DNA of 47,389 bases, from contig JAQBNG010000048.1 in the NCBI GenBank assembly GCA_028288675.1, positions 1-47,389 on the forward strand. The letters run 5' to 3'. Of this stretch, positions 9,175 through 16,520 are shown one piece after another. Source of the DNA: Flavisolibacter sp. Its GTDB lineage: Bacteria; Bacteroidota; Bacteroidia; Chitinophagales; Chitinophagaceae. The notes under the pieces were generated by a model that saw only the letters and a list, made by a program, of their open reading frames with translations, was not told the origin of the DNA and made no database searches. Every line of letters begins with the position of its first letter. The first letter of the stretch is position 1. A program made the translations under genes and the position numbers.

Positions 9175-10408
9175 TTATAATTTTTGAGTTTGGTACGATA
9201 AAACCTCGGTCAATAGAATGAGGGTAAGTTCTTCCTTCAGTTGGAGATGTTAAAACTTCAAATGAAAGGATTTCATCTTGATAATCATAAGTTTCAATAT
9301 TATGTGGGCCAATCCATACGGACATTGAATACGTGTCTGGTACTAGGCCAGTCAAATAAATTTCAAAATTTATCGGTTTGTTGAGTAAATGTTGATTTAT
9401 AAATGGTTCAATTGATGGAATAGCCTGCATTATAGTGTTGCTAAGTCCGTTTTTAATATCAAAAGCAATAAACGCTGGGGCAAAACTGTCGCTTCCTCCT
9501 ATAACCAATTTTATTTTCAGCTTTAAATCTGGCTGTTTTCCTTTTAGATCTATAACGACCTGTTTAACATAAGGTGTAGTCCTAATTGCAGTTGCATTCC
9601 AAGAACTGTTTTTTAGCCCCGACATATTACTATATCTTTTTACACTTTCTACTGCTTGGCCGTCAAAATCAATTTTGCCGTTTTTTAATAAGATTCCTTT
9701 ATTGCAAAGCTGAGTAATAGAGGTCATATTATGGCTAACAAACAGTACCGTTCGGCCTTCCTCCTTGCTTACGTCACCCATTTTGCCCAGGCATTTCTTT
9801 TGAAACTCTGCATCACCTACTGCCAGTACTTCATCTACAATCAGTATCTCACTTTCTAGGTGTGCGGCCACAGCAAAGGCAAGCCGCACATACATTCCAC
9901 TTGAGTATCGCTTAACCGGTGTATCAATATATCTTTCTACGCCTGCAAAATCAACAATGGCATCAAAGTGCTTTTTAATCTCGTGTTTGCGCATTCCCAA
10001 AATGGCTCCATTGAGGTAAATATTATCCCTTCCGCTTAAGTCAGGATGAAAGCCGGTTCCTACCTCCAAAAGAGAAGCTATTCTTCCCTTTACTTTCAAC
10101 TTACCAGTGGTAGGTGCAGTTACCCGGCTTAATATCTTTAATAAGGTGCTTTTACCAGCGCCATTTCTTCCAATAATGCCAACAGAGTCACCCTGCTCTA
10201 TATCAAAGTTGATGTCCCTTAAACTCCATACATACTCACTGCTTCCTTTAGTGCTTCGGTCGTTCGCTTCGCCAATCTTTAAATAGGGATCTTCTTTACC
10301 GCGTACGGTATGCCACCAGCGGTTAACATCATGGGTTAACGAACCGGTACCTATCTGGCCCAACCGGTACTGCTTCGATAAATTTTCAACTGAAATCGCC
10401 TTCGACAT
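9161..10408 (-). CDS. wzt: Polysaccharide ABC exporter ATP-binding subunit, Wzt type with C-terminal domain
   Basis: This 415-residue protein has a full ABC ATPase domain: Walker A GRNGAGKST at residues 80-88, the signature YSSGM, and Walker B LIVDEVLAVGD. The N-terminus carries the insertion VNRWWHTVRGKEDPY typical of teichoic acid and O-antigen exporters. Residues from about 260 onward form an extra beta-rich domain like the Wzt carbohydrate-binding domain, which in the E. coli O8/O9 systems recognises the modified non-reducing end. It would pair with a Wzm permease at the inner membrane. The nearest permease is at 15606, five kilobases upstream and separated by five genes, with a broken copy of a wzt 5' end beside it. 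Confidence 0.93.
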   Translation of the reverse strand: MSKAISVENLSKQYRLGQIGTGSLTHDVNRWWHTVRGKEDPYLKIGEANDRSTKGSSEYVWSLRDINFDIEQGDSVGIIGRNGAGKSTLLKILSRVTAPTTGKLKVKGRIASLLEVGTGFHPDLSGRDNIYLNGAILGMRKHEIKKHFDAIVDFAGVERYIDTPVKRYSSGMYVRLAFAVAAHLESEILIVDEVLAVGDAEFQKKCLGKMGDVSKEEGRTVLFVSHNMTSITQLCNKGILLKNGKIDFDGQAVESVKRYSNMSGLKNSSWNATAIRTTPYVKQVVIDLKGKQPDLKLKIKLVIGGSDSFAPAFIAFDIKNGLSNTIMQAIPSIEPFINQHLLNKPINFEIYLTGLVPDTYSMSVWIGPHNIETYDYQDEILSFEVLTSPTEGRTYPHSIDRGFIVPNSKIINDYI

Positions 10409-10459
10409 GAAATGGTATTTTAGTAGTAATAGGGTAAAGATTACCGGGATTGCGTAACC

Positions 10460-11755
10460 TTAAATGATGAAGAAATTATTCAGGTTATACAACACGAGTA
10501 TTTGTACAAACTGGTTGAAATTGACACCGAAAGTTTTTCTCCTCGGCTTCAGTTTTAAAAAATTGGCTTCAATTTGCCTTACTGCATTTGCAATATTAAA
10601 GACAGCATTGTTGCGTGGTTTTGTTGGCTTAGCCTCAATATGCTTAATCATGCCATCCAATATACTTTGGGGATCATCAGGTTTTACATAACAGGCATTT
10701 TCGCCCATCATTTCCCTGTGACCTTCAAGGTTACTGCAGATAACCGGACAACCCAGGACCTCTGCTTCCAATAGAGGCATGTTTGTGGGCCCTAAAAACG
10801 TTGGCATCACAAGAGCAAGCGCATTTTTATAAAAGCTGTATACCTCCTCTGATGAAACAAACCCCGGCATCACTACCGTGTTTTGCAGGCTTAACTCTTT
10901 AACCACTTTTTTAATATACTCCAGGTTGCCTCTATCAGAGCCTGTAAACACCATCTTGATTTCCGGATGATCTTTGATCAGTTCCTTAAATGCTAAAAGA
11001 AGATTGTAGTGATTTTTGTGTGACCAGAACTGCGCAGGATAAAAAAAATAAGCCCTATTGTGCAGTCCATACTTTTCTAAACACTCAATTTGCCCGGATA
11101 AGGAAACGCTGAGGCTCGCCACCGTACCAGGAAACAAAGGCACTACAAACACACGGTCTTCATTAATGTTGGTATACTTTATAAGTTCTGCCTTCCCGGC
11201 CTCAGATTCACAATAAATGGCAAATGCTTTTTGCAGGGTTGTTTGAAAATAATTGCACCTGTCCGCGAAGCTGCCATTCATTGCCACTTCGGGGAAACTG
11301 AACATACTCCTGTGGCCAATATCCCAGTGCGTACTAACATAGGGATAATTGAATTTGTGGCTTTGCGGTGATAAATAATAAATGATGTCAATGCCGTGTC
11401 TAACCAGCTCTTTTTCAATCGCTTTTGTGTATGCTGTTTCAAACTCAGCCTGAAGCTTTTGGTGCAGGTATGAAATCAGTTTCGCCACCTTCTTTGCCGG
11501 CTGCAAAATACTATAGTTAAAATGTTGCTTGTACCGTATTTTTTTATTAATGTGCCTGTAGGGATCAATGTTTAGTATTTTCTTCTTGCCAGGCGCGGAA
11601 GAAGCAAACCCGGTGCTGATAAACCTAATATCAAGAGCGTTATGAAAATTATACTGATCAATAGCTTCGATCAACGCTTCATAATAAGAAAAGCCTCCGC
11701 CTATTTGCTTGTCAGGATAAGATTCAAGAAAGATCCCGATAGTCAGTTTATCCAT
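10460..11755 (-). CDS. Glycosyltransferase family 4
   Basis: This 431-residue GT-B protein begins MDKLTIGIFLESYPDKQIGG. The C-terminal donor domain contains FFYPAQFWSHKNHYNLLLAF, then MPGFVSSEEVYSFYKNA and TFLGPTNMPLLEAEVLGCPV, the GT4 E-x7-E region with a variant first residue. Such proteins resemble mannosyl- and rhamnosyltransferases of O-antigen clusters. It overlaps the aminotransferase gene by 8 bases, which argues for coupled expression, and ends 51 bases before the wzt start. The C-terminus (about 30 residues after the fold) is lysine-rich then hydrophobic. Confidence 0.88.
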   Translation of the reverse strand: MDKLTIGIFLESYPDKQIGGGFSYYEALIEAIDQYNFHNALDIRFISTGFASSAPGKKKILNIDPYRHINKKIRYKQHFNYSILQPAKKVAKLISYLHQKLQAEFETAYTKAIEKELVRHGIDIIYYLSPQSHKFNYPYVSTHWDIGHRSMFSFPEVAMNGSFADRCNYFQTTLQKAFAIYCESEAGKAELIKYTNINEDRVFVVPLFPGTVASLSVSLSGQIECLEKYGLHNRAYFFYPAQFWSHKNHYNLLLAFKELIKDHPEIKMVFTGSDRGNLEYIKKVVKELSLQNTVVMPGFVSSEEVYSFYKNALALVMPTFLGPTNMPLLEAEVLGCPVICSNLEGHREMMGENACYVKPDDPQSILDGMIKHIEAKPTKPRNNAVFNIANAVRQIEANFLKLKPRRKTFGVNFNQFVQILVLYNLNNFFII

Positions 11756-12860
11756 TTACCGACAATAAGGAATTGATGACATAATCCTGATCGCCTTCAG
11801 ATAGCCCCAGACCGCTGGGAATGTAAAATCCGTTTCTTGAGAGCTGCTCAGCAACTGGATGCTTGTCGAGTTGAAACAGTCCCATCTTACGAAATACAGG
11901 TTGCTCATGCATGCTCCAAAAGAAAGGGCGGGTGCTGATACCCTGCTGGTTTAAATGACTTACTGTGGCATCTGCAAGCTCGCAGGATTCGGCAACCAAT
12001 CCATATACCCAATACACATTCTCTGCATCTGCCGTGGCATCTAACGGCTGTTGAAAATGCTTTAAGCTCTTAAGGCCCGTGCGGTAATAATTTCCGATCT
12101 GTTTCTTTTTTGCAAGGTGCTCATCAACTTTTTCCAATTGTGCTACTCCAAGTGCAGCTTGCAAGTTGGTCATACGATAATTCCAGCCCATGTCGTAGTG
12201 AACAAAGCGGCGGCCAGTAGGTTCAAACGATAAGTTGCGTAATTTTCGACACCTATTAGCAATTTCTTCATTATCCGTCACAAGCATGCCGCCTTCGCCC
12301 GTTGTTATTAATTTATTGGAATAGAAGCTGAATACACTGACATCGCCAAAAGTTCCGCACATTTTACCTTTATAGGTTTGTCCATGCATTTCAGCGGCAT
12401 CTTCAATTATTTTGAGGTTGTGTTTTTTTGCGATGTCCAGAATTGGGTCCATGTCAACAGGCAACCCGTAAATGTGGACTACGATAATCGCTCTTGTCCT
12501 GGAGGTAACCTTTTCGGCAAGCTGTGTTACATCCATATTCCATGTTAATGGATCGGCATCAACCAGCACGGGCAAAGCTCCTGCACGTACAACAGAAAAA
12601 GCTGGAGAAATAATGGTGAACGCAGGCATTATCACCTCGTCGCCCCGCACAATACCGATAGCTTGAAGTGCCACATCAAGAGCGGCTGATCCGCTTGAAA
12701 CAGCAATGCCGTAACTACGGTTTACATAATGGCTAAACCGGTTTTCGAATTCTCTATTGTACGGGCCTTCACTTGACACCCAACCTGTCTGCAAGCAATC
12801 TGCAATGTATTTGTGCTCATTCCCTCCAAGCACTGGTGTATTAACAGGTACTGCAGTCAC
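11748..12860 (-). CDS. perA: DegT/DnrJ/EryC1 aminotransferase, GDP-perosamine synthase-like
   Basis: This 370-residue PLP-dependent sugar aminotransferase has IIEDAAEMHG with the cofactor-ring Asp at 154 and FSFYSNKLITTGEGGM with the Schiff-base lysine at about 183. YRMTNLQAALGVAQLE and STRPFFWSMHEQPVF are close to what is known in GDP-perosamine synthases (RfbE/PerA), which convert GDP-4-keto-6-deoxymannose to GDP-perosamine. The window also contains gmd, which makes that substrate, and no fcl is visible. The gene overlaps the methyltransferase gene upstream by 20 bases and the GT4 gene downstream by 8. The family is certain; the perosamine assignment is inference, and other 4-amino sugars are possible. 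Confidence 0.85.
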   Translation of the reverse strand: MTAVPVNTPVLGGNEHKYIADCLQTGWVSSEGPYNREFENRFSHYVNRSYGIAVSSGSAALDVALQAIGIVRGDEVIMPAFTIISPAFSVVRAGALPVLVDADPLTWNMDVTQLAEKVTSRTRAIIVVHIYGLPVDMDPILDIAKKHNLKIIEDAAEMHGQTYKGKMCGTFGDVSVFSFYSNKLITTGEGGMLVTDNEEIANRCRKLRNLSFEPTGRRFVHYDMGWNYRMTNLQAALGVAQLEKVDEHLAKKKQIGNYYRTGLKSLKHFQQPLDATADAENVYWVYGLVAESCELADATVSHLNQQGISTRPFFWSMHEQPVFRKMGLFQLDKHPVAEQLSRNGFYIPSGLGLSEGDQDYVINSLLSVNG

Positions 12861-13617
12861 GGCTTTTTTTTAGAACGAAACATATAGCCCAGGAGTCGAG
12901 ACGCGGTTCTTTTCCACTCAACAACTCCTGAACATCCACTAGCTGGAAACCGGTAAATTCGGCGAGTAACCCAATTTCAGGAATACTAAAGTGCCGCATG
13001 GAATGGTTTTCGTTTATCACTTTCGTATTGTTAGCAATAGTATCCCTTACACTTATTTTATAATGTACGTTTACAACATTTCGATTTATAATAGAAACCG
13101 GCTCGGCCAGGCGTTCCAATTCCAGGTGCCCCTTTATAGAATGCCTGGTTCTTACTTCTGGCTGCTGATGGTGAATGGCAGGAGAGTACCATGCATCAAA
13201 AAGAAATAATCCGTCATTGTGCAGATGGTTGTTTACACACCGGAGGCAGGAGATAAGATCCCGGTTATCCGTTAGATAGCTCATAACATGAAACAGTGAC
13301 AATGAAACATCAAACTTTTGATCTAATTCGAAGTTTCTGATATCTGCAACTACGGGTTGAAAATTTTCAATAGCCTTTGAACTTGCAAGTCTTACCATCT
13401 CGTCACTCCTGTCAATGCCCGTTATCCTGAATCCCAACTTGCTCAAAAAGGCTGCATGGTTTCCGGTGCCACAACCCAACTCCAGCATGCTTTGTGCGGT
13501 TGGGTGTAGACTTCTGATGATGCTGACAATACGGTTTACTTCCCCACTATAATCTTTGTCGTTGTAAAAGGCGTCATAGTACTGGCTATATCCATTAAAA
13601 GGGAAGCTTTCTATCAT
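12841..13617 (-). CDS. Class I SAM-dependent methyltransferase
   Basis: This 258-residue protein has the Rossmann motif I MLELGCGTGNHAAFLSKLGF, followed by ITGIDRSDEMVRLA and the DVSLSLFHVMSYL motif of the Methyltransf_25 type. The N-terminal YSQYYDAFYNDKDY is common in small-molecule and sugar methyltransferases. Its start overlaps the stop of the cupin gene by 4 bases, and its end overlaps the perA-like gene by 20, so the three genes form a compact module. It probably methylates a nucleotide-sugar or a sugar of the glycan made here; O- versus N-methylation cannot be told. Confidence 0.85.
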   Translation of the reverse strand: MIESFPFNGYSQYYDAFYNDKDYSGEVNRIVSIIRSLHPTAQSMLELGCGTGNHAAFLSKLGFRITGIDRSDEMVRLASSKAIENFQPVVADIRNFELDQKFDVSLSLFHVMSYLTDNRDLISCLRCVNNHLHNDGLFLFDAWYSPAIHHQQPEVRTRHSIKGHLELERLAEPVSIINRNVVNVHYKISVRDTIANNTKVINENHSMRHFSIPEIGLLAEFTGFQLVDVQELLSGKEPRLDSWAICFVLKKSRDCSTC

Positions 13618-14048
13618 AACATAGTTTGAGGTGTGGCTGCCAGTTTACTGTTTTCAAAACGAATTTTGTCATCAGTGCCGCTGTATGGCCCTTGCTTCAC
13701 TTCAATTATTTCAGCATCTTCCAACATCTGAAACCCATGCCCACCTGCTGCCAATAAAATAACATCACCTTTTGCCAATACCCGGCTTTCTAAATAAGCC
13801 TGGTCGCTATCATAAAAGTCGATACGCACAGTGCCAGACTTTATAAACAACACTTCCTGGGTAAGCACCACGCGGCGTTCAATATGGCTATGCATATGTG
13901 GTTCAATTATATACCCCTGAGGGCGGTTCATATAACCCAACTGCTGCGAAAAATCGTTTGGTGTAAAAAATTCAATTCCGCTTTTAGAAAAAGAAGCACG
14001 AATAATGATGGCTAAAAGCTGATCATTGTGAACATAGTGCTCAACCAT
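13614..14048 (-). CDS. Small cupin-fold protein (sugar-modifying or carbohydrate-binding)
   Basis: This 144-residue single-domain protein has the cupin pattern: YIIEPHMHSHIERRVVLTQE with three histidines in the first strand pair, and KGDVILLAAGGHGFQMLED with a later histidine in the second. Such single cupins are frequent in O-antigen and capsule clusters next to aminotransferases and methyltransferases, where WxcM/FdtA-type relatives isomerise or acylate nucleotide sugars and others only bind metal. Here it overlaps the GT2 gene upstream by 8 bases and the methyltransferase gene downstream by 4. Function is inferred from fold and context only. Confidence 0.75.
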   Translation of the reverse strand: MVEHYVHNDQLLAIIIRASFSKSGIEFFTPNDFSQQLGYMNRPQGYIIEPHMHSHIERRVVLTQEVLFIKSGTVRIDFYDSDQAYLESRVLAKGDVILLAAGGHGFQMLEDAEIIEVKQGPYSGTDDKIRFENSKLAATPQTML

Positions 14049-15087
14049 GTGTTGGTAATTTATAGTCCCAGTAATTTTCTTTTAAAACCCACTCCCGCAC
14101 TGTTTCTATTTCGGAATAAGCTTTTTGATGAAATTCAAAACCTTCGTTATACTTTTTATTCAGGTTTTCATGCAATTCTCTGATTGCTTTGGATGGGTTT
14201 TTTGTGCGGACATGATTGGCTATCCGTGTCAATTTTGCAAACACTCTTTTATAAAAATTTAAACTAAAGTTACTACTTGGCTCTACCTCTTGAACTTTCT
14301 GTGGTGGATATAAATTATTGTTACGCCGAAGGCTGGTGTAAGAGTCGCAAACACCTTGATAAAAAGCCCTCTTCTTAAAATAATTTTCTGTCATTCGTTT
14401 TGCAGACACATAGTGATAAAGCAAGGCGGATGGTGTGTAAAGAGCTTTACAATTTGTGGCTTTTGCCTTTAATGCAAGACCGGTTTCCCCGTCGCCCTGA
14501 TATTGTTGCAACTGAGCGGGAATGTTGTCAGGATGGAAGCCTCCAAGCTTATGAAAAGTTGTTCTCCGGATAGAGAAATTAAGTCCCCATACATAGAGTG
14601 GATCAACATCAATTTCCTTATTTCCTAAATCCATTAAGCTAAGCCAGGTGCAGTATCTTCCACCGTAAGGCGTATCGCTCCAAAAAGAAGCCAACCATGT
14701 AGGAGGTTCGGTTTCATATTTGGGAAGATTTGGACCTGTAAGCAAGTGTATGTTCGGGTTGGTTTGAAATGCCTTGTCAACGCCTTTTAACCAAGCTGTA
14801 TTTAATTCAACGTCATCATCAATAAAAGATAATATTTCTCCAGACGATAATTCTACGCCTTTATGCCTTCCGGTTAAGAGACCGGGCATTGCATCATGAC
14901 AGTAAATAAAGTTTTGCAAAAGAGCGCCAAAGCGATTACAAATTTCCGCTGTGTCGTCGGTAGAGCCGTTGTTTACTACTATGACCTCAAATGCGTTCGG
15001 ATCAAAAGTCTGTACAGTAATACTTGCCAATGTATTTTGCAGGCATTTTGCCCGATTGTATGTGGGTATAATTATGGAAACCTTCAA
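14041..15087 (-). CDS. Glycosyltransferase family 2
   Basis: This 348-residue GT2 protein begins MKVSIIIPTYNRAKCLQNTL. It has VIVVNNGSTDDTAEIC and the acidic triplet FIDDDVEL at about residues 90-92. Later come GPNLPKYETEPPTWLASFW, GDGETGLALKAKATNCKALY and YHYVSAKRMTENYF, which parallel the GT2 proteins at 1931 and 7327. No membrane segments are present. The gene is the first intact one after the pseudogene scar that follows the wzm permease gene, and it overlaps the cupin gene by 8 bases. Confidence 0.88.
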   Translation of the reverse strand: MKVSIIIPTYNRAKCLQNTLASITVQTFDPNAFEVIVVNNGSTDDTAEICNRFGALLQNFIYCHDAMPGLLTGRHKGVELSSGEILSFIDDDVELNTAWLKGVDKAFQTNPNIHLLTGPNLPKYETEPPTWLASFWSDTPYGGRYCTWLSLMDLGNKEIDVDPLYVWGLNFSIRRTTFHKLGGFHPDNIPAQLQQYQGDGETGLALKAKATNCKALYTPSALLYHYVSAKRMTENYFKKRAFYQGVCDSYTSLRRNNNLYPPQKVQEVEPSSNFSLNFYKRVFAKLTRIANHVRTKNPSKAIRELHENLNKKYNEGFEFHQKAYSEIETVREWVLKENYWDYKLPTHG

Positions 15088-15168
15088 CTTATGATATTTT
15101 GCCTTACCTGTTTTCCAAAGCAGTTGTATTTCTTAGAGGCGCATTAACCACAGATGTTATTCACATGT

Positions 15169-15498
15169 TTAATTAGCGAACACATAAGCGCTACGCTCTT
15201 TTGCAAGCGCATTTAAATAGTTGCCAAATAATTTACCGGCAATTTTTTTTTTAATGTGGTTAAACATGGCCAAATAAGTGTTCTTTGTTTTTCTTCTCAG
15301 GAAACCATGTTTGGTAAATAAAAAGGCAAAACGGTAAAATCAAAAATTAGTTCTGTTCAATGACTTATTTTTTGACGCGGCACCGTAGTGAACAAAGGAA
15401 TTCCTGTATTGGCTTGGTAACAATAAAAATGACTTCTTATGCTTTACCTGCAAATCGTTTTGAAAATAGGCGGCTGAATCAAAAACCTGAATTGTGTA
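15169..15498 (-). pseudogene. Decayed 3' end of an unidentified gene, with an in-frame stop
   Basis: On the minus strand one reading frame runs from about 15498 to a TAA at 15169-15171, interrupted only by a TGA at 15340-15342. Before the TGA it reads YTIQVFDSAAYFQNDL and later SFLLLPSQYRNSFVHYGAAS. After it comes TKHGFLRRKTKNTYLAMFNH and a basic C-terminus. The composition looks protein-like over 109 codons, and no start codon or N-terminal domain exists in this frame. I read it as the C-terminal remnant of a lost gene, perhaps a glycosyltransferase given the surroundings. The family is not recognised. It joins directly to the wzt remnant at its upstream end. Confidence 0.6.
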
Positions 15499-15563
15499 CG
15501 CCACCAGACGTTAACAAACTGGTACTGCTTCGATAAAGGTTCACCACTAATCACCTTCGGCAT
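15490..15563 (-). pseudogene. Truncated 5' end of a wzt-like ABC ATPase gene
   Basis: A minus-strand ATG at 15563 opens a 39-codon frame (stop at 15444-15446) whose first part reads MPKVISGEPLSKQYQ and then VNVWWRT. The intact Wzt at 9161 starts MSKAISVENLSKQYR and has VNRWWHT at residues 28-34, so both blocks match, with about ten codons missing between them. At DNA level, 15521-15536 is the same as 10366-10381, and 15500-15507 matches the start of the VNRWW codons region. After WWRT the similarity ends and the frame runs into the unrelated remnant at 15169-15498. The fragment lies 43 bases after the wzm gene, where a wzt gene is normally expected. Confidence 0.75.
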
Positions 15564-15605
15564 GAATAAATAAAATGGGAATTGTGGGGGAAAGATTCAC
15601 AAACA

Positions 15606-16511
15606 CTAAACCGTATCCATAAATGTTTTCTCTACCCTGTTAAACAACACAATGCCCGCAAACAACGCAACAAGAGTAAAGCCGATGCTGTAGAGTACTG
15701 AGGAAGGAGTTACAGTACCAATACCGAATATAGCAAGTCGAAAGGTTTCGACGATAGGAGTTAATGGATTGGCCATAATTAGCCATTTATAACTTTTGTT
15801 TTCAATAAACGATAAAGGATAAACGATAGGCGTTATATACATGTATAACTGTACTGCGAAGCCTAGTAACACACTAAAATCTCTATACTTTGTGGTAACA
15901 GAGGAAATAATAATTCCAAGCCCCAATCCTAGCAAGGCAAGCTGAATAATCAAAAGCGGGATCAATAATAACTCCCAGCGAAATTGAAAGGGAAAGCCGT
16001 TGAAGTGATAGTAGGTGATAACTGCCGTAAGCAGAAGTAGTTGAATACCCAGCTTTACTATGTTGGAGATAACAACAGAAATAGGCAATACGAGGCGGGG
16101 AAAATAAACCTTACCAAAAATGGAAGCGTTGCCAACAAAAGTATTGGAGGTGTTTGTGAGTGCACCGGAAAAATAACTCCACAAAGTAATGCCCGACATG
16201 TAAAAGGCAACCGGGGCAATACCATCAGTGGGTATTTTAGCGATTTTGCCAAACACCATAAGAAACATGGCAGTGGTGAGTATGGGTTGTATAAAGTGCC
16301 AAATAGGGCCTAAAATTGTTTGCTTATACTGCGCTACAAAGTCGCGGCGTACAAACAGCCACATAAGGTCGCGATACTGCCAAACATCCTTTAGATGAAG
16401 ATTAAAAAGCTTGTCGTGTGGCTTTATCTCAAGGTCCCAGTCCTCCATTGCGGCCTGGTCTTTTTTCTGTACAGCCCCGGGGTAAGAAATAGCAGTAGTG
16501 TTGTCCATCAA
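15606..16511 (-). CDS. wzm: Polysaccharide ABC exporter permease, Wzm type
   Basis: This 301-residue integral membrane protein belongs to the ABC-2 (Wzm/TagG) permease family. The N-terminus has DLEIKPHDKLFNLHLKDVWQ and YRDLMWLFVRRDFVAQYKQT, then LGPIWHFIQPILTTAMFLMV opens the first of about six membrane segments. The VTTKYRDFSVLLGFAVQLYM and ITPIVYPLSFI motifs are typical. It exports undecaprenyl-linked glycan across the inner membrane together with a Wzt ATPase. It starts 9 bases after wzc. The gene downstream should be wzt, but only a truncated remnant is there; the intact wzt is at 9161. Confidence 0.93.
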   Translation of the reverse strand: MMDNTTAISYPGAVQKKDQAAMEDWDLEIKPHDKLFNLHLKDVWQYRDLMWLFVRRDFVAQYKQTILGPIWHFIQPILTTAMFLMVFGKIAKIPTDGIAPVAFYMSGITLWSYFSGALTNTSNTFVGNASIFGKVYFPRLVLPISVVISNIVKLGIQLLLLTAVITYYHFNGFPFQFRWELLLIPLLIIQLALLGLGLGIIISSVTTKYRDFSVLLGFAVQLYMYITPIVYPLSFIENKSYKWLIMANPLTPIVETFRLAIFGIGTVTPSSVLYSIGFTLVALFAGIVLFNRVEKTFMDTV

Positions 16512-16520
16512 GGGTAAATA

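Noticed and set aside
15597-15610. Possible intact small gene in the wzm-GT2 gap
   Set aside because: The only coding-like frames there are the wzt 5' remnant and a remnant with an in-frame stop, so I annotate them as pseudogenes.
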